DNA of 64,000 nucleotides from Gyrodactylus bullatarudis (GCA_012064415.1 SSNU01000055.1:124001-188000), one strand, 5' to 3'. Numbered from the stretch's first letter, positions 12,868 through 24,984 are shown. Notes: generated by a model not told the origin, from the letters alone. Translations and numbers: made by a program.

Positions 12868-14382
12868 TTAAGAGATGTAGCTTGATTCAATTTGAGAAAG
12901 GTCAGCGTCATTTACGTCAAAATCTTCTTTGGGAGCAATCTTGATTTTCTTGACCACTACATTCTGACTGGATTGTTGTTGAGAGTTGTCGCCTTTTTGG
13001 CCAAGTACGCCATTGACTATAAAATTTTGGGCCAAGTCAAAGTATTGATTCGGATGATTGATCACCGGGACAGCGGATATTTGATTTTCAGTAGCATTCG
13101 AGGGAAGAACAGTTGCCTTGAAGTATTCCCTACAGGCGAGATGAAACATTTTCTCCTGGGAATGCTTGAGGATTAGCTGAACGCGATCCGAGCTCAACTT
13201 GCTCGATAGGCGTTGCTTCAAAATTTCACTTTCTGTATGCTTGAAGGGACATCCATGACAATCACCTCCCCCCGGAGCGGTTCCACTAATTATTCTAACA
13301 CAAGAATATGGCGTGTAATCAACTCTTTTACCTTCTTTGCCATAGTTATGTCGGATATTATACGCATATTGCTTGTTGAATGTGTCATGATCAACTTTGG
13401 AAAAAGCCTGCTTCCAAAACTTTAGAGATTCCTCCATGCTAACACCGATTCCCTTGAGGAACAAGCCAAACTGCATTCTTCCATGATGACGTAAATGCTT
13501 AAGGGTCTTGAGTTGGTCGTGAATTTGGGACATACAGAGTGGAAACATTTTTACATGCTGATCAATATTTGAAGCCTTAATAGCTCCTTCCGACTGTGGC
13601 ACATAATCCTCTCCAATAAATTTGCTGGCCAGAGATCTGAGAATAGGAAGAATTCTATTCTCCTCATTATGAATTGAGGGCAAGACAAGCAAATTCATTT
13701 TGGCCAAATTATGGGATAAGTTCATTCTAAAACGAATTGTTACGAGAGAAACCAGCTCTGAATCTGGTACGTAAGCAAAACCATTTTGAATGTAAACTCT
13801 GCGAGCTCTGACTAATTCAGGAACTTCATAAAATTTAACCTTGAAGAACTGGCAAGTATCAATATTGGTATTTGGGCTTGATGATACGAGTTGTTGGCGT
13901 AGTTCATCTTTTTCCTTATCACTAATGGCATCGAATGACATGTTGCTGTTTGATAAAAATTTCTTGATTATGTCAGAATTCTTGTTTGTTTTGGACTCTT
14001 GAAGAAATCGAAAACGAAACAAATCAACTTCCTGTTGAATGAGCCATCTTTTGGAGCTTTCATCATTACAATGCCCGACCAAAAGTAAAAAATGGGATGC
14101 AACGTCATTATTTATGTCCTCATCGACATTCTTAGCGTTAGAACTCGTGGAAGTAAAAATTCTCCCAAAGTTGCCCAATTTATTTAGTTCAGAGTGAACT
14201 CTTTCATCATATTTATCTGAGAATTTGAGGAAATCTTGACCAGCAGTTTCTAATACTTTAAGAACTCTCAGGCGATCAAGACAAAGTGTTTCTAATTCCA
14301 CGAGATTAATTTTACTATCTGGAGGTTTATCATAAAACTGCAATCTTGGCTTATTGGTTTTCAAAGAGGTGGAAAATTGCAT
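12868..14382 (-). CDS. PRIM2: DNA primase large subunit
   Basis: A single uninterrupted frame of 504 residues; the human protein has 509. The large subunit pairs with the catalytic PRIM1 and DNA polymerase alpha to make RNA-DNA primers. The C-terminal iron-sulphur domain is intact. Four cysteines sit at 283, 361, 378 and 417 in FPLC, YSCVRI, GDCHGCPFKH and HLACREYF, with spacings close to the human ligands 287, 367, 384 and 424. Cys375 is extra. The primer-handling segment around HHGRMQFGLFLKGIGVS and KQYAYNIRHNYGKEGKR is well kept. It starts at the ATG at 14382, 112 bp from the divergent TMEM254-like start. The absence of introns is notable because neighbouring genes have several. Confidence 0.95.
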   Translation of the reverse strand: MQFSTSLKTNKPRLQFYDKPPDSKINLVELETLCLDRLRVLKVLETAGQDFLKFSDKYDERVHSELNKLGNFGRIFTSTSSNAKNVDEDINNDVASHFLLLVGHCNDESSKRWLIQQEVDLFRFRFLQESKTNKNSDIIKKFLSNSNMSFDAISDKEKDELRQQLVSSSPNTNIDTCQFFKVKFYEVPELVRARRVYIQNGFAYVPDSELVSLVTIRFRMNLSHNLAKMNLLVLPSIHNEENRILPILRSLASKFIGEDYVPQSEGAIKASNIDQHVKMFPLCMSQIHDQLKTLKHLRHHGRMQFGLFLKGIGVSMEESLKFWKQAFSKVDHDTFNKQYAYNIRHNYGKEGKRVDYTPYSCVRIISGTAPGGGDCHGCPFKHTESEILKQRLSSKLSSDRVQLILKHSQEKMFHLACREYFKATVLPSNATENQISAVPVINHPNQYFDLAQNFIVNGVLGQKGDNSQQQSSQNVVVKKIKIAPKEDFDVNDADLSQIESSYIS

Positions 14383-14494
14383 CTTGAGAGAGCCTTTATT
14401 GATAAATTAAAATCAAATGTTAAAAATTTCAAAGATCAATTGATTTTAAGCATGATTTTTAGTTTATCTAGATAGACTTATTTTTAAACAAATT
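14383..14494. promoter_or_regulatory. Short shared promoter region of PRIM2 and TMEM254-like gene
   Basis: The 112 bp between divergent start codons must hold both leaders and probably both promoters. No clear TATA box is placed for either gene. Confidence 0.45.
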
Positions 14495-14830
14495 ATGCGT
14501 AAAATCAGAAACTTTCAACTTCGGCCTTTTTATAATTTTTTGTTAATTACCGTCGGACTATGTCTTGTATACATCCAAGGTTTCCATCCTGCAATTACTA
14601 AGCATATATGGCTCTTTTCATGGCTCCAGGATACATTTGGAATACAATTTTTCAAGATTTTATTCGTCATGTCATGCATAATTCATTTCATTGAAGCATG
14701 TATAAATTTAATGTTATGCAGAAAGTATAACGTCGGCGATGAACCTAAATGGTTCTTTCAAACTTTAGTACTCGGAGGTTTTTCCCTTTATCCATTTTAT
14801 AGAGATAATTTTACTAAACGAATAAAATGA
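14495..14830 (+). CDS. TMEM254: TMEM254-like (DUF4499) small membrane protein
   Basis: A 111-residue, intronless protein with three likely membrane segments: about 12-30 (FYNFLLITVGLCLVYIQGF), 52-75 (FFKILFVMSCIIHFIEACIN) and a weaker one near 87-100. The pattern IIHFIEACINLMLCRKY followed by KWFFQTLVLGGFSLYPF matches the HxxEA and KWFLQT-type signature of the TMEM254 family. Biochemical function is not established for the family. The poly(A) signal candidate AATAAA lies about 35 nt downstream. Confidence 0.65.
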   Translation: MRKIRNFQLRPFYNFLLITVGLCLVYIQGFHPAITKHIWLFSWLQDTFGIQFFKILFVMSCIIHFIEACINLMLCRKYNVGDEPKWFFQTLVLGGFSLYPFYRDNFTKRIK

Positions 14831-15209
14831 CTCGCATAAATTACCTCGAATTATTTTTTTTCAAATAAATTTTATTCTTTTAGAAATTGTTCTTCTCCCT
14901 ACATAATTCATGTAAATCATAACATGTTTAAAATTATTTTTTATAAATGACTGTAAATAATATTTACTAAATATCCATATTTAATAAAAAAACTTCTATT
15001 CCAAAATATCATAAAAAAAATTTCCACAAAAAGCAACAAAATCAAATATTTTATTTTAATTTTACTCACAAGTAGATTGGTAAAAATAATTAAATTAAAT
15101 TTTAAGATCAAAATTAATATTTAAAAATGTTGGCAAACTCGAACAAATTTCCTTCAAGAATATTGTTATTTTGGATACTTACGAAAGGAAGAAAAACTAT
15201 TTTTCAGTT

Positions 15210-15988
15210 ATGACATCTGAACTCGTGTTCCATAAATCTCATGGAGTTCTCATGTTCATTGCATGGGGATTTTTGTCCCCACTTGCAAACATTCTCGCCC
15301 GTTACTACAAATCAACGCTGTATCAATTTAAGCCATTTGGAACTCCTGTTTGGTTTCAGCTACATCGGGCTCTTCAATACTTGTCAATGATCTTGACTAT
15401 AGTGTCTTTTATTTTAATATTTTCAATAGAAAAATCCTTCCTCACCCAATTATCCCAGCCGTATTCGGCTCATCCGGCCTGTGGAATCATCGTTACCATT
15501 CTGATTATTTTAAACGTAATTCTCACTCATTAATTAATCTCTTAGCCTTTGATATCATTCTTTCGTGGAAAGCCCTCAGACCCGCATAGATACATTTTCA
15601 ACTTGTTTCACTTTTTCATCGGTCTCATCGCTCAAATTCTCAGTGTTGTGACCACATTCACCGGCTTCAAATTCTCAACAATGGGAGAGAAATATTCAGC
15701 CTCTGATGACTCAAGTATCATCTACTTGGCCATGATAATCTTTCAATTTGTAACAGAGTTCACCCTCGAAGTGATCAGTATTCTCAACAAGGGCCTATCC
15801 AGTGTGAGTCTTTTACTCAAAAATAAAAGCAAACCTTTGTTAACATCATGTTGTTATTGAAGGAAAAGACCAGCTCTGGCAAATATATTGACGAGTACCC
15901 CTTGAAGCATTTCATTATGTTTGCTTACATTAGTGTAGAGTTACCCTTGGCCATAGCCATTGTTGTACTAATGTGTATGGCATCATGA
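15210..15988 (+). CDS. Cytochrome b561, ferric-chelate reductase (FRRS1/SDR2) type
   Basis: Exons 15210-15515, 15546-15803 and 15863-15988 join in phase 0 to 229 residues. The four heme-ligand histidines of the b561 core are present: KSHGVLM, QLHRAL, SAHPACG and LFHFFIG, each in a predicted membrane helix, so two heme b can be bound across the membrane. The order HGVLMFIAWG, FQLHRAL, HPACG and FRGKPSDPHRYIFNLFHF follows the ferric-chelate reductase 1 branch. No DOMON or reeler domain is seen, so this is a bare b561 domain. The ATG is 2 nt after a strong acceptor (CTATTTTTCAG at 15197-15207), which suggests a 5' UTR intron or a trans-splice site. The first intron is only 30 bp. Confidence 0.8.
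15516..15545 (+). other. 30-bp intron in the cytochrome b561 gene
   Basis: GTAATTCTCACTCATTAATT then AATCTCTTAG. It contains an in-frame TAA, so it must be removed to join the two halves of the b561 helix 3 (HPACG to SFFRGKP). Removal restores the conserved FRGKP/DPH block exactly. Confidence 0.75.
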
Positions 15989-16337
15989 AGCTATGCAGAT
16001 CACAAAAAAACAGGTGCAAATCCACAATTTTCAGACAAATGTTTCATTTCTTTTAATAAAAATTTTATTAATTTTTTCTCTTTAAACTTGTATAGTTTAT
16101 TCAATAATTTACAATAGTTTTCAAATTGTTCGTTGGGATTCTCATGTATAAATTAATCATAGCCAATGTTCAATATATAGATATATTGGTTGTAATAACT
16201 ATAAACTGTAATAATTGTATTTACAAGGTAATCATAAAAATATATTTACTTTATATCAAACATGATTTTGTATTTATTTGTAGCAATGGAGGGGAAAGAA
16301 AAAAATGGGATTTGATGTCAAGATACATTTATATAAA

Positions 16338-17897
16338 TCAGGATAGAATACCGTTCGATCTTTTGGTTGTAGTTGGGGTCTTGTTATACTGCTGGGAATC
16401 TGAGACATGATTATTAAAAGTGGAGACGCCATAACAAGAACTGGTCGTACCACTGTTGCTGCTGTCCTCTAAGGGCATTGGTGACTGTCGATTTGTATTC
16501 TTTTTCTTACTAGCAGCCATTGCAGCTGCTGTTGCAGAGAGGAGGGCAGCTGTTGCTAAGCTGTCGTTAGACTTTTGACTTCTTTTGACTTTATAGTCTT
16601 CAGTAGAGTCCTCAGTTTCCTCTTCGATTCTATTCTCTTTAGGCGAAGGACGATAATAGTTTCCTTGATTCTGAGGTACAAATAAAGGAACTAAACTACG
16701 CTGGAATTGTGCGTTTATCAAATAACTTGGGGATGAATTCGAGGGTGTCATATAATTTCTTACAAGATTGCTTGGACTTGTTATCGTGTTGGTTTGAGAG
16801 AACTGTATGGGTAGACACATGGCACCAATATCACCGCAATTAAGGGTGTCTGAATCATTTGGGGGATATTCTGCAAAGATTTCCTGATTCAACTGATCAA
16901 GACTGAGGAAGAAACGCTTCCCCTCAACTAGGTCATTTTTTTCCGTATTCGAATTCATTAGAATACTGAGATATTCACGAAATATTTTAAAATGAAAGTA
17001 AAGTATCAAACTGATAAATACGGGGTCTGTCATTAAATGAATGAGTGGCAATTTATTTTGTATGAAATCCAACATTTCACAACACAAGTTTGAGACGGCC
17101 GACAAGCCTGGACTGATGAAAACGTTAATGATCAACATGAAGAAAGATACCCGCTTCTTCTTACATTTAACCTCACGAAAGAGATACACCAGACACAAGA
17201 TGATTTCCACAATAACTGGCATCATGACGAGAATCACTATGAGGAGAATATTCGATGGTTGATTAATCGGCTTGATGACATGTCCCCTTCTCGAGGACTG
17301 TGAGCAGTTGAACATTTTCTCAATGATAGGATAATAATTGACAATGAAACTGGAATCTCCTTCGGCTTTATTCCGTGAGTTTTGCAATAACGGCATAACA
17401 ATGACGATAAGGGAGCATCCAGCTGAGATCATCCACGGCACTGAATGGGTCAGGGATAAGTAGACAAGACGTTGTTGCAAAGGAAAATCATTCTTCTTTT
17501 TACTCAAATAATCAGGATTCATCAGATTTCTGGATGAGTCCATTTGGCCAGTAGTTCGTGTACGCTGACAACAACCAAATGAGATAATATAAGATGTCAG
17601 GATGAACGTGGAAATAAGATAGAATCTAGCGGAGAGCATTGTGAACGATGTCATTGGATTAATGATGATACAGGTAACTCGGTGAGACAGACTATTTACG
17701 ATAACATCAACACTCAGATAGGCTGATATCAAATACAATTGAATGGACGCGATAACTATGGATAACAGGGCAATATGAAAAGCTAACGTCACTAGGATTA
17801 TCAAACTCTTCAGATTACGACTATACATTTGGAGTTGTTTTTCTGTAATAACTTCCTCTGCCTTCTTAATTGGTTCTGTGATGTTTGAACGCGTCAT
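16338..17897 (-). CDS. Divergent rhodopsin-type 7TM receptor (orphan)
   Basis: An intronless frame of 519 residues from the first ATG at 17897; codons further upstream are open but lack an ATG and cross an acceptor-like CTCCAAG. Six to seven hydrophobic helices fill roughly residues 32-325. Features of class A receptors: a long loop with MFNCSQ (possible conserved loop Cys and an N-glycosylation site) before a Pro-containing helix (VMMPVIVEIILCLVYLF), then a basic loop KCKKKR, then a last helix MTDPVFISLILYFHF in which DPVFI stands where NPxxY is usual, followed by KIFREY. A DRY motif is not evident. The C-terminal tail of about 190 residues is Ser/Asn/Gln-rich with an alanine run. The ligand cannot be guessed; another multi-pass protein is possible. 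Confidence 0.6.
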   Translation of the reverse strand: MTRSNITEPIKKAEEVITEKQLQMYSRNLKSLIILVTLAFHIALLSIVIASIQLYLISAYLSVDVIVNSLSHRVTCIIINPMTSFTMLSARFYLISTFILTSYIISFGCCQRTRTTGQMDSSRNLMNPDYLSKKKNDFPLQQRLVYLSLTHSVPWMISAGCSLIVIVMPLLQNSRNKAEGDSSFIVNYYPIIEKMFNCSQSSRRGHVIKPINQPSNILLIVILVMMPVIVEIILCLVYLFREVKCKKKRVSFFMLIINVFISPGLSAVSNLCCEMLDFIQNKLPLIHLMTDPVFISLILYFHFKIFREYLSILMNSNTEKNDLVEGKRFFLSLDQLNQEIFAEYPPNDSDTLNCGDIGAMCLPIQFSQTNTITSPSNLVRNYMTPSNSSPSYLINAQFQRSLVPLFVPQNQGNYYRPSPKENRIEEETEDSTEDYKVKRSQKSNDSLATAALLSATAAAMAASKKKNTNRQSPMPLEDSSNSGTTSSCYGVSTFNNHVSDSQQYNKTPTTTKRSNGILS

Positions 17898-18081
17898 TTG
17901 TCTGTCATTTTCTTGGAGGAAAATAATAAAAGAATCAAATAAAGAAAGAAGATGATGCCAGTTATACCACAAAAAAGGCCTTTATATTGTCTTCTAATTT
18001 TCTCAAGAGCGATAAATGGTCTTCTATTATCTTAATTAATTCGATAGTTTAGTGAAAGTATATTTAATCGGAATTTACCAA

Positions 18082-18236
18082 ACGTTTCGGTACTGAGATA
18101 GTGGATGAGGTGCTTGTAACCTGAATTATCTTCAATTTTATCTAAAAATCATAGTATTCCTATTTCAGAGAGTTCAGGTTACAAGCGTCTCATCCACTGA
18201 AGAGAAGATACTCGACTATCTCAGTACCGAAATGTC
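18082..18236. repeat. Foldback (inverted repeat) element
   Basis: Left arm (TTTCGGTACTGAGATAGT, GGATGAGGTGCTTGTAACCT) and right arm (AGGTTACAAGCGTCTCATCC, ACTATCTCAGTACCGAAA) are inverse copies, the right one with a small insertion. A related end (GATCTCAGTACCAAAACTTC) occurs near 24878, so the unit is dispersed. Confidence 0.65.
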
Positions 18237-20334
18237 TGAAAGGAATTTTCATGTTTTATAAAACTAATAGATAAGTTCTCATCTTCATGTCAGCTAGCTT
18301 TGTAAGGATTTCTCAATTAAAATAGTCTATAGGTGACAGACTGTGATATCAAGATAATTTCAATACTTGTAAACTTGAGAACAGCTCGATGATTTGCTAA
18401 GAACACTTGAAAACTTTCATCCTATCGAATGGTGACCTCTTCTTATCTGATGGTAAAGTTACACACTACGAATCAGGTAGGCAAGTCTGATGTCTCATCT
18501 CTACTTCATTGGATACTCAAACAAACCAATATGTAGATTATTATTTTCCAATGCATTAACCTTTTGTTTTGTTTTACAGTATGGATTGGACAAACTTGTT
18601 GTTAATTTTGTCAACCTCACCCCTTTTGTTAATAATATGATCAGATAAGCGTAATGTATCTAAATTAAGAGTAGATTTGAAAGGCCGATATGAGTATGTC
18701 CTAAAAATTCTACAAGACCGATAATATTACTTATACTTCTTAGTCCATAATACGTACTATGCTTGGATCTAGAAGTAGGGAGAGTTACTTGGGTTATCGA
18801 TTGACAAGATAAGATTAAATTGAAATTAAAATTAGAGATCATTCAATCGAGATTAGAAAGGCTAAATGCATACAGGGAGGGGAAGGTTGTAGAGATTGAT
18901 AGAAACCTCGTTAGAGTTTAACAAGAAGGAATGTTAAGTTCTAGAATATATTTGATTTTAATTTGATTGATTTTCACACATTATCGAGATTTTTTTTCTT
19001 AAAATAGTAAAAAAGTAGAAAACATTGTATTAGGATTCCAAAAGATTTCTAAAAAGTTCAAAATCGAGAATTTTATAAAAATCATAGATTCCCAAATTCA
19101 TATCAACCAAAATTATACAGTGTATCATATATATTCTAAAAGAGGATCAATTAAAATTATATAAATGAAAAGTAACAAGCTGACGAGTATGTCCGAAATA
19201 GAACTTATTCTTGTGTAAATCTTGGACTTCCCTCTTTTTTCTAATTTGGTATCATTCGCTCAGCTGTAACCACTTTGAAGAACTTTATATATAATCCTTC
19301 AAGGATTTGAGAGTAAGGCCTAACATAAGCGAAGAATCGTCAAGTTGATGTGATTTCAACCAGTCTGAGATTATTATTTCACTATCAATCTCTTATTGCT
19401 AACTTGAAGTGGGAAAAATCAAAATCTGGAGTAAAGATTGTCATTCGTACTACCAACATTTGTTACATCAACAAGACAGAGTGGGGGGGGGTAAGATACG
19501 AAGCTGTCAGAAACAGTTTGAGATGAAATTAAATTACGATCTTTTCCCACCATCACATGGAATATTCACCTTGGCATGAACTACAAATCATTACTAATAT
19601 CCCATTTGGATGATTAAAGTACGAATATTTCTACTCACTCACTAATGAAATAAAAAAAACTCTGATCGAGTACTAGGCAAGGACTAGTACTCAAAAAATT
19701 GAAAGAATATTTTATTTCTAATAATAAATATTTCATGAAACTCTTTGATTCGTTTTGCGTACTGCCTGTTCTATCCATGTCAGTGTTTTTCTTTGGAGAT
19801 GAAAAATTAATTTGAAAGAAGGATTTGATTCGTTCAAAAGAAGAGTACATTGATCAGACTCTTTTCACAGACCTTCTTCAGTTGGATTTTTGTTCAGATT
19901 CAGATAAACTACATTGTTCCGAATAATTCTATTTTTACGAATGTTGTTTGCTCTTTTGTTCTTTCAGTGAAACGGTGGTAAGAATCAATAAGAGACAAGA
20001 AAATACCAATTTGTAAGAAATCTTCCCCTGCCTTTGGGAAATAAATTTTCCTAATGTCAATCTGAAATTTTATGATCTTTCTTCAAAAGCCTCTTTTAAA
20101 ATGTTATCTCAGCTACTTGTAGTAAAAGGGAAATCCTCGTTTTTTTTGCTACAGGGAATGTGAAAACGTTCAACCAAAAAAAAACAGAAAAAGATACTGG
20201 AAATTATGTTTAAACTAATCTTCCTCCTAGTAACTCTCTCAAAATGACTGATTTCCTTTTTACAAATTGGAATAAAATAAAGCTCCAAGAATGAAGAATT
20301 CATACGAATAGAATGATTTAAATCTAGTTCTAAG
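18237..20334. other. Gene-poor stretch with repeat scraps
   Basis: Contains R1 end fragments at about 18240-18301 and 19020-19110 (ATCATAGATTCCCAAATTCA) and a G8 run near 19482. A later exon of the minus-strand membrane protein gene at 20597 may lie here, but I could not identify one with an open phase-1 frame that I trust. Confidence 0.4.
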
Positions 20335-20533
20335 GTTGGTTCATATGAAGTTGGGAATCTATGACTTTTACGAAAACCTCGATTTCTTCATCAAGAATTC
20401 AAATTTGTTAAAGATGTTTTGGAATCCTAAAATTTGAAAAATTTTTTTTTCTTCAAATCGTAAAAGTGAGCAACATGAATAGGATTCCAAAACATCTTTA
20501 ACAAATTTGAATTCACGATGAAAAAATCAAGTT
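20335..20533. repeat. Short R1 foldback copy
   Basis: Begins ATATGAAGTTGGGAATCTAT and GACTTTTACGAAAACCTCGA, passes AAAGATGTTTTGGAATCCTA, turns at a T run and returns as TAGGATTCCAAAACATCTTT and AACAAATTTGAATTC. It is a near-palindrome of about 200 bp that abuts the donor site of the next gene. Confidence 0.65.
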
Positions 20534-20596
20534 TTTTATTGCTTTGGATTCTTACAACATCAAACTTGGCTGAATCTACGCATAAATTAGACTTAC

Positions 20597-21167
20597 CTAG
20601 TTCATTATCTGTGTTGGCATCACTGGTCATGTAAATCCAGTCATTATCACTAACAGAGGTGACATCATTAAGACCTTTGTCACCACAGCGATCTGTTGTC
20701 TCTTCCAGCTTCTCCTTCAAGAGCTTAAGGTAACTCTTTGACTTTTTGATCTCAAGGGATTTCTTTGAATTCCTTCTAAGGAATTGATATAAAATCCAGA
20801 TTATGAAAAAGACATTTATGACAATGATAAGGACAGCTAGAAAAATGGGAAGACTCATATTGGCCGATGATGTACCACGATCAATAGTAACTGGGGAAGT
20901 TAGAATCTTCTCTGTAACAATCGCTGGTGTTGTCGGCGGTTTGGTTGAAATGAAGATATTCTCATTGGTAATTGATGAGTCATTCGGTTCAGACTTCTCG
21001 AATACTTCGTTTTCCTCGCGAGAGTCAGGCGGACCAGTTGGCAGTCGGAATATTTTCCCATCTTTTGTTTGAACCAGACCTGGCTGGATTAAGCTAATAT
21101 TCTTCCGCAATAGGTAATCTATCAGTTGAACACCCTTGGGCACATACAAAAATGGTGGAAGGCTCAT
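20597..21167 (-). CDS. Single-pass membrane protein, 5' exon
   Basis: The ATG at 21167 opens 190 codons ending at the donor GTAAGT (20591-20596, phase 1). The first ~100 residues are Pro/Ser/Thr-rich and contain KDGKIFRLPTGPPDSREENE. One membrane helix follows (LPIFLAVLIIVINVFFIIWILYQFL, about 105-129), then a strongly basic stretch RRNSKKSLEIKKSKSYLK. The charge pattern predicts N-out, C-in, although no cleavable signal peptide is seen. If the donor is ignored, the frame runs into the adjacent R1 repeat (to 20427) and picks up 56 residues of repeat-encoded sequence. The real continuation should be in a further exon, not found. The family is not recognised. Confidence 0.55.
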
Positions 21168-24100
21168 CTATTCATTTGTTATCTAAATTAAAAAATGATG
21201 TTCCTTAGTTTTATTTCGAAAATTCCACGATAATATTATATTATTTATACAGATTGGCCATAACTTAGTTTCATTTCTAATTCAAGTTATTGTTTTTTTT
21301 TGAAAATGAATTCAAATTTTGTGAATAATAATAGGCCGGATGTCGAAGTTTCTTTGTTATTTGGTACTTTTACAATTCGGAAAAGAAAAAAAAAGTTTTC
21401 CCTCCAAACTGTATCTACAATAAAACTTTATCTACATTGGCAACTTATTTTCATCCATTACTAATCAATAGACGCATACCAAAATAGAGAAAGAATATTT
21501 AATTAGATCAATTCAGTCAGTTGGTGCGATCGTTGACATTGCCCCCACTCACTGGAATAAAAAAAAGAAGAAAAAGAATTTAATTATAGATCAAATTACA
21601 TTGATAAATGAAAATATATTTGAGTGGAAGTGGTAGGAACTTGTTGGCTGTTTCTAAAGAAAAATACTGCTCATCTATCCCTGGAGGATTGACAATTTCA
21701 TCCTGAGAACTAATTAAAAAAAACAACAGAGATTTTAATTACGAGGTTATGATTCCTTTTTGTGTGTGGGGCAGAGCCTTCACCTTCTTCAAGGCTAGAA
21801 GGATGCCAGAATAATCCCTAAGGATTTATATCCTGTTTCGATATACCATCATCATTATAAGTTATACACCTGTCGTACATAAATCAAGAGGACAAATATG
21901 ACTAAAAAACATCTTTCTGTTTCAAGTGTAAACAAAAAAAAAGTTTTGATTTGGTTTTAAAAAAAACATCATAAACTCTCTTGATTTATAAACTTCCTTG
22001 CAGGTAACTAACTAAAGCTAAAGATGACCCAGATTTGGGATTTTTTTCTAGCTCTGAAAGTTTTGTTGATTACATAAAGAAAGAAATCAAATATGGAATA
22101 AAATTGTCACTTTGAATTTTCTACAACTATGGCTGATAGGAAAAGCTATTCTCTTATAAAAAATGTACAAAAGTGAGGCGATGAAATCTGGCAATTTTTT
22201 CTGAATTTCAAAAATCATTACGCTCATAACTTTTGAATCGTCTAGCAAATAATTTACTTGGTCATTAAGTTTTAATCAAAATTTAGATTTGATCACATTT
22301 TTCAAATTTTTACTTCAAACAAAGGTCGAAGGATTTATTGAAATTTTTTATTGTTTTACTGGAACTAAATTTGTGATTTATAATAATTTCAGTCACAATT
22401 TAAGATTTTCACGAGATACAAGAAGGAGAAGAGATCAACTATTCTATCCCAGAAAAATGTGTTTTTTATACCCAAACCAAAAAAAGAAGTAAGAATAGAA
22501 GAAGGAGAGAAACGTGGGGTAGGGGGTGAATCGTGAAGCTAATCATAAATCATTGTATAATTACTCTGATCCTAGTTTTGTATGATCATTATTACACTGG
22601 TATTTTTCCCCTTTTTACCAGTGCTGGCCAATTTTCCTAATCTGATATCTTTATTATTTTTTATATTTTATTATCTCATTCCAATTTCATTGTAATAATT
22701 GTAATAATAAATCGAGGGATAGTTAAAGAAAATGTATTGGGAAATGAAATCAAAAGAAGATTGATTGATATGGACACACACTGTAGTTTTCAAGCGTAAA
22801 AGGTTAGAAATTAATGCTATCATTGAAAAAAAGAAGAAGAAATCATTTTTTAGAAGATAAACAAAAAAACCCTTGTCGGTTGTTTTCTTCTTGCATCTTC
22901 ATGAAAAGACTACATATATAAGAGAGAGGCAATTTTTTTAACATCCGGATGTACAGAGCTCATTTTAAAGAGAATTTTTCAACGTAAAAAAGTTTCTATA
23001 TTTTATACCACAAATCACAATTGAAAATGCCGATTTTTGAATTGGCGCCAACTATTTTCAATGAATTTTTTCTACTACGATCGATTAAAATCTAAATTTT
23101 GAGCCGGTTGAATGCAATTCCAAATAGAAATAGGTTCGTAAGGTATTTTTAATCAGCACTGCATATTCTAGTAGAAAAATCCGATCAATTCCGAAGATGT
23201 TCGGGATAATGGGATTTTGGGGGATCAGAGAATTAAAAATTTCTAAATTAAGTTTCTAACTAAGTTAGATCTACGAATTCTCATTGCTGCCGAAACATTG
23301 TTCGGGAAAAAATATATTTGACTACTACAAATCCTGCCTCAGAGGTAAGATTCAGCGTGTATTTAATTTATAAACTAGTAAATAAAAATCCAAACTTGTT
23401 TTACCGACTTAGACAAGATCCGTATCGAATTAGATACTCATCACTAATAGAAAAACGGTCAATTAATCAGCTTATTTTGATGAAGTTGACAGGTTTTTTT
23501 GCGACTTTGATCTTCAACGACAGCACAAAAATTCTCTCAGGATTAAAATTCATTGTAAATAAATATCCTTACCTGTTATTTAAGAGACCTTGAAGCTGCA
23601 AAGAAAGTCATTGTTTTCTTAACTTGGATACTATAGTATATAGGTAGGAGAAACAAAAATATGAATTTATACCAATCGAGAGTGGAAATTTCATGAACTT
23701 TACTGGTTGCATGTGGGTGAACGAAAAAGACCTCAGCCACATTCACAATATACTCTCCCCTATTCTATTCCAAGGTTTGGATAACTTTATAAACTTTATA
23801 TGTGTTTAATACACTAGAATATTAGAATGACAATGATGTATTTGGAAGTTCTTTTGAATCCTTCATCTTGAGAGAAAGAAGAAGAAGGAGTAAATAGGAG
23901 AAAAATCATAAATCTCTTCCGACAAGGGATTCTGCACATGTGGATATAATAACAATACTGAACGCAATGTTTAGCAGAGGAGGAGTTTGATTAGAAAAAT
24001 GGAAGAAATTATTAGATTTAACACATAAATCTAACCGAATTTTTTAATAAAATTTATTTTGAAATCGGATTAAAATTTTCAATGAATTTTTACTACCTAA

Positions 24101-24984
24101 TTACTATTATCTTGAATAAGTTTCTAATGTTTTAACAACAAGACTACTATAGTAATATTATCATAAATATTCTATAAGAATAAAGTGGTAAATAATACAG
24201 GTATAAAATGTTAATAAAAACCTCTTTGGAGTTATTCAAAAAGAAGAAGAAGAGATTATTATCTAAACAATTTGAGAGTAAAGAAAGGGAAAGTAGAAAA
24301 AATATTCCCAATTGAACCTCATAATAATAGTAGCAATGAACAAGAGGGGAAATGAATGGAAATTGGGGTCAAAAAAGAATGGAATATCTTTCTTCTCCTG
24401 TATTATGTCTATTGTATGTCCCATCTATAGTAATAATCTCTTATTAAATGTTATATACTTCCCATAAAGGGGAGATGTACCATTACTACTAGAGATTAGA
24501 GATGTCCACTCTTCTTTTTAGTTGAGGTTTCCATCCCTGACGAGGTGAATCCTTCTTCATATCATCACAAAAAGATTATGGTGATGGTATCCTTGAGATT
24601 TGTAAGGAATAAAACTCAAGGAATGACATTTTCAAGAATTTCCCTTTTTGCCCTGAGAATTAAAGACTAAAACTCTGTCTTGACAATTTGTGAATATCAC
24701 TTAGAAAGTTGGGATAAATCTCAATTTTTAAGACAATAAAATCAATGTGAACCACCTCGATTTCCAGATAAAAAGTCAAAAAATTATAGCTTTAAATATG
24801 TCACCTGTCAAATAGAAAATGACCAATGGGTCCAGAATCTGAAATGAATATTCGTCAAGTACCTTCTTCAGTGGGCCGATCTCAGTACCAAAACTTCTGG
24901 AAGAGACTTCGTTACATCTGAAACTACTGGACTAAAATTAATTTTCAATAAGAATGGGGGGGGGAATAAATATACTAAGCTTTC
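21168..24984. other. Gene-poor AT-rich stretch
   Basis: No reliable coding sequence or RNA gene seen on either strand. Short open frames (for example 22289-22492 and 23318-23593) lack support. Confidence 0.45.

Noticed and set aside
15171..15209. Earlier start for the cytochrome b561 frame
   Set aside because: The open codons upstream begin with TTG and overlap an acceptor; ATG 15210 directly follows it.
16126..16410. 94-codon + strand frame
   Set aside because: Shadow over the end of the 7TM receptor and its 3' region.
19635..19850. Further exon of the membrane protein at 20597
   Set aside because: No phase-1 acceptor in the right place and no similarity to the first exon's character.
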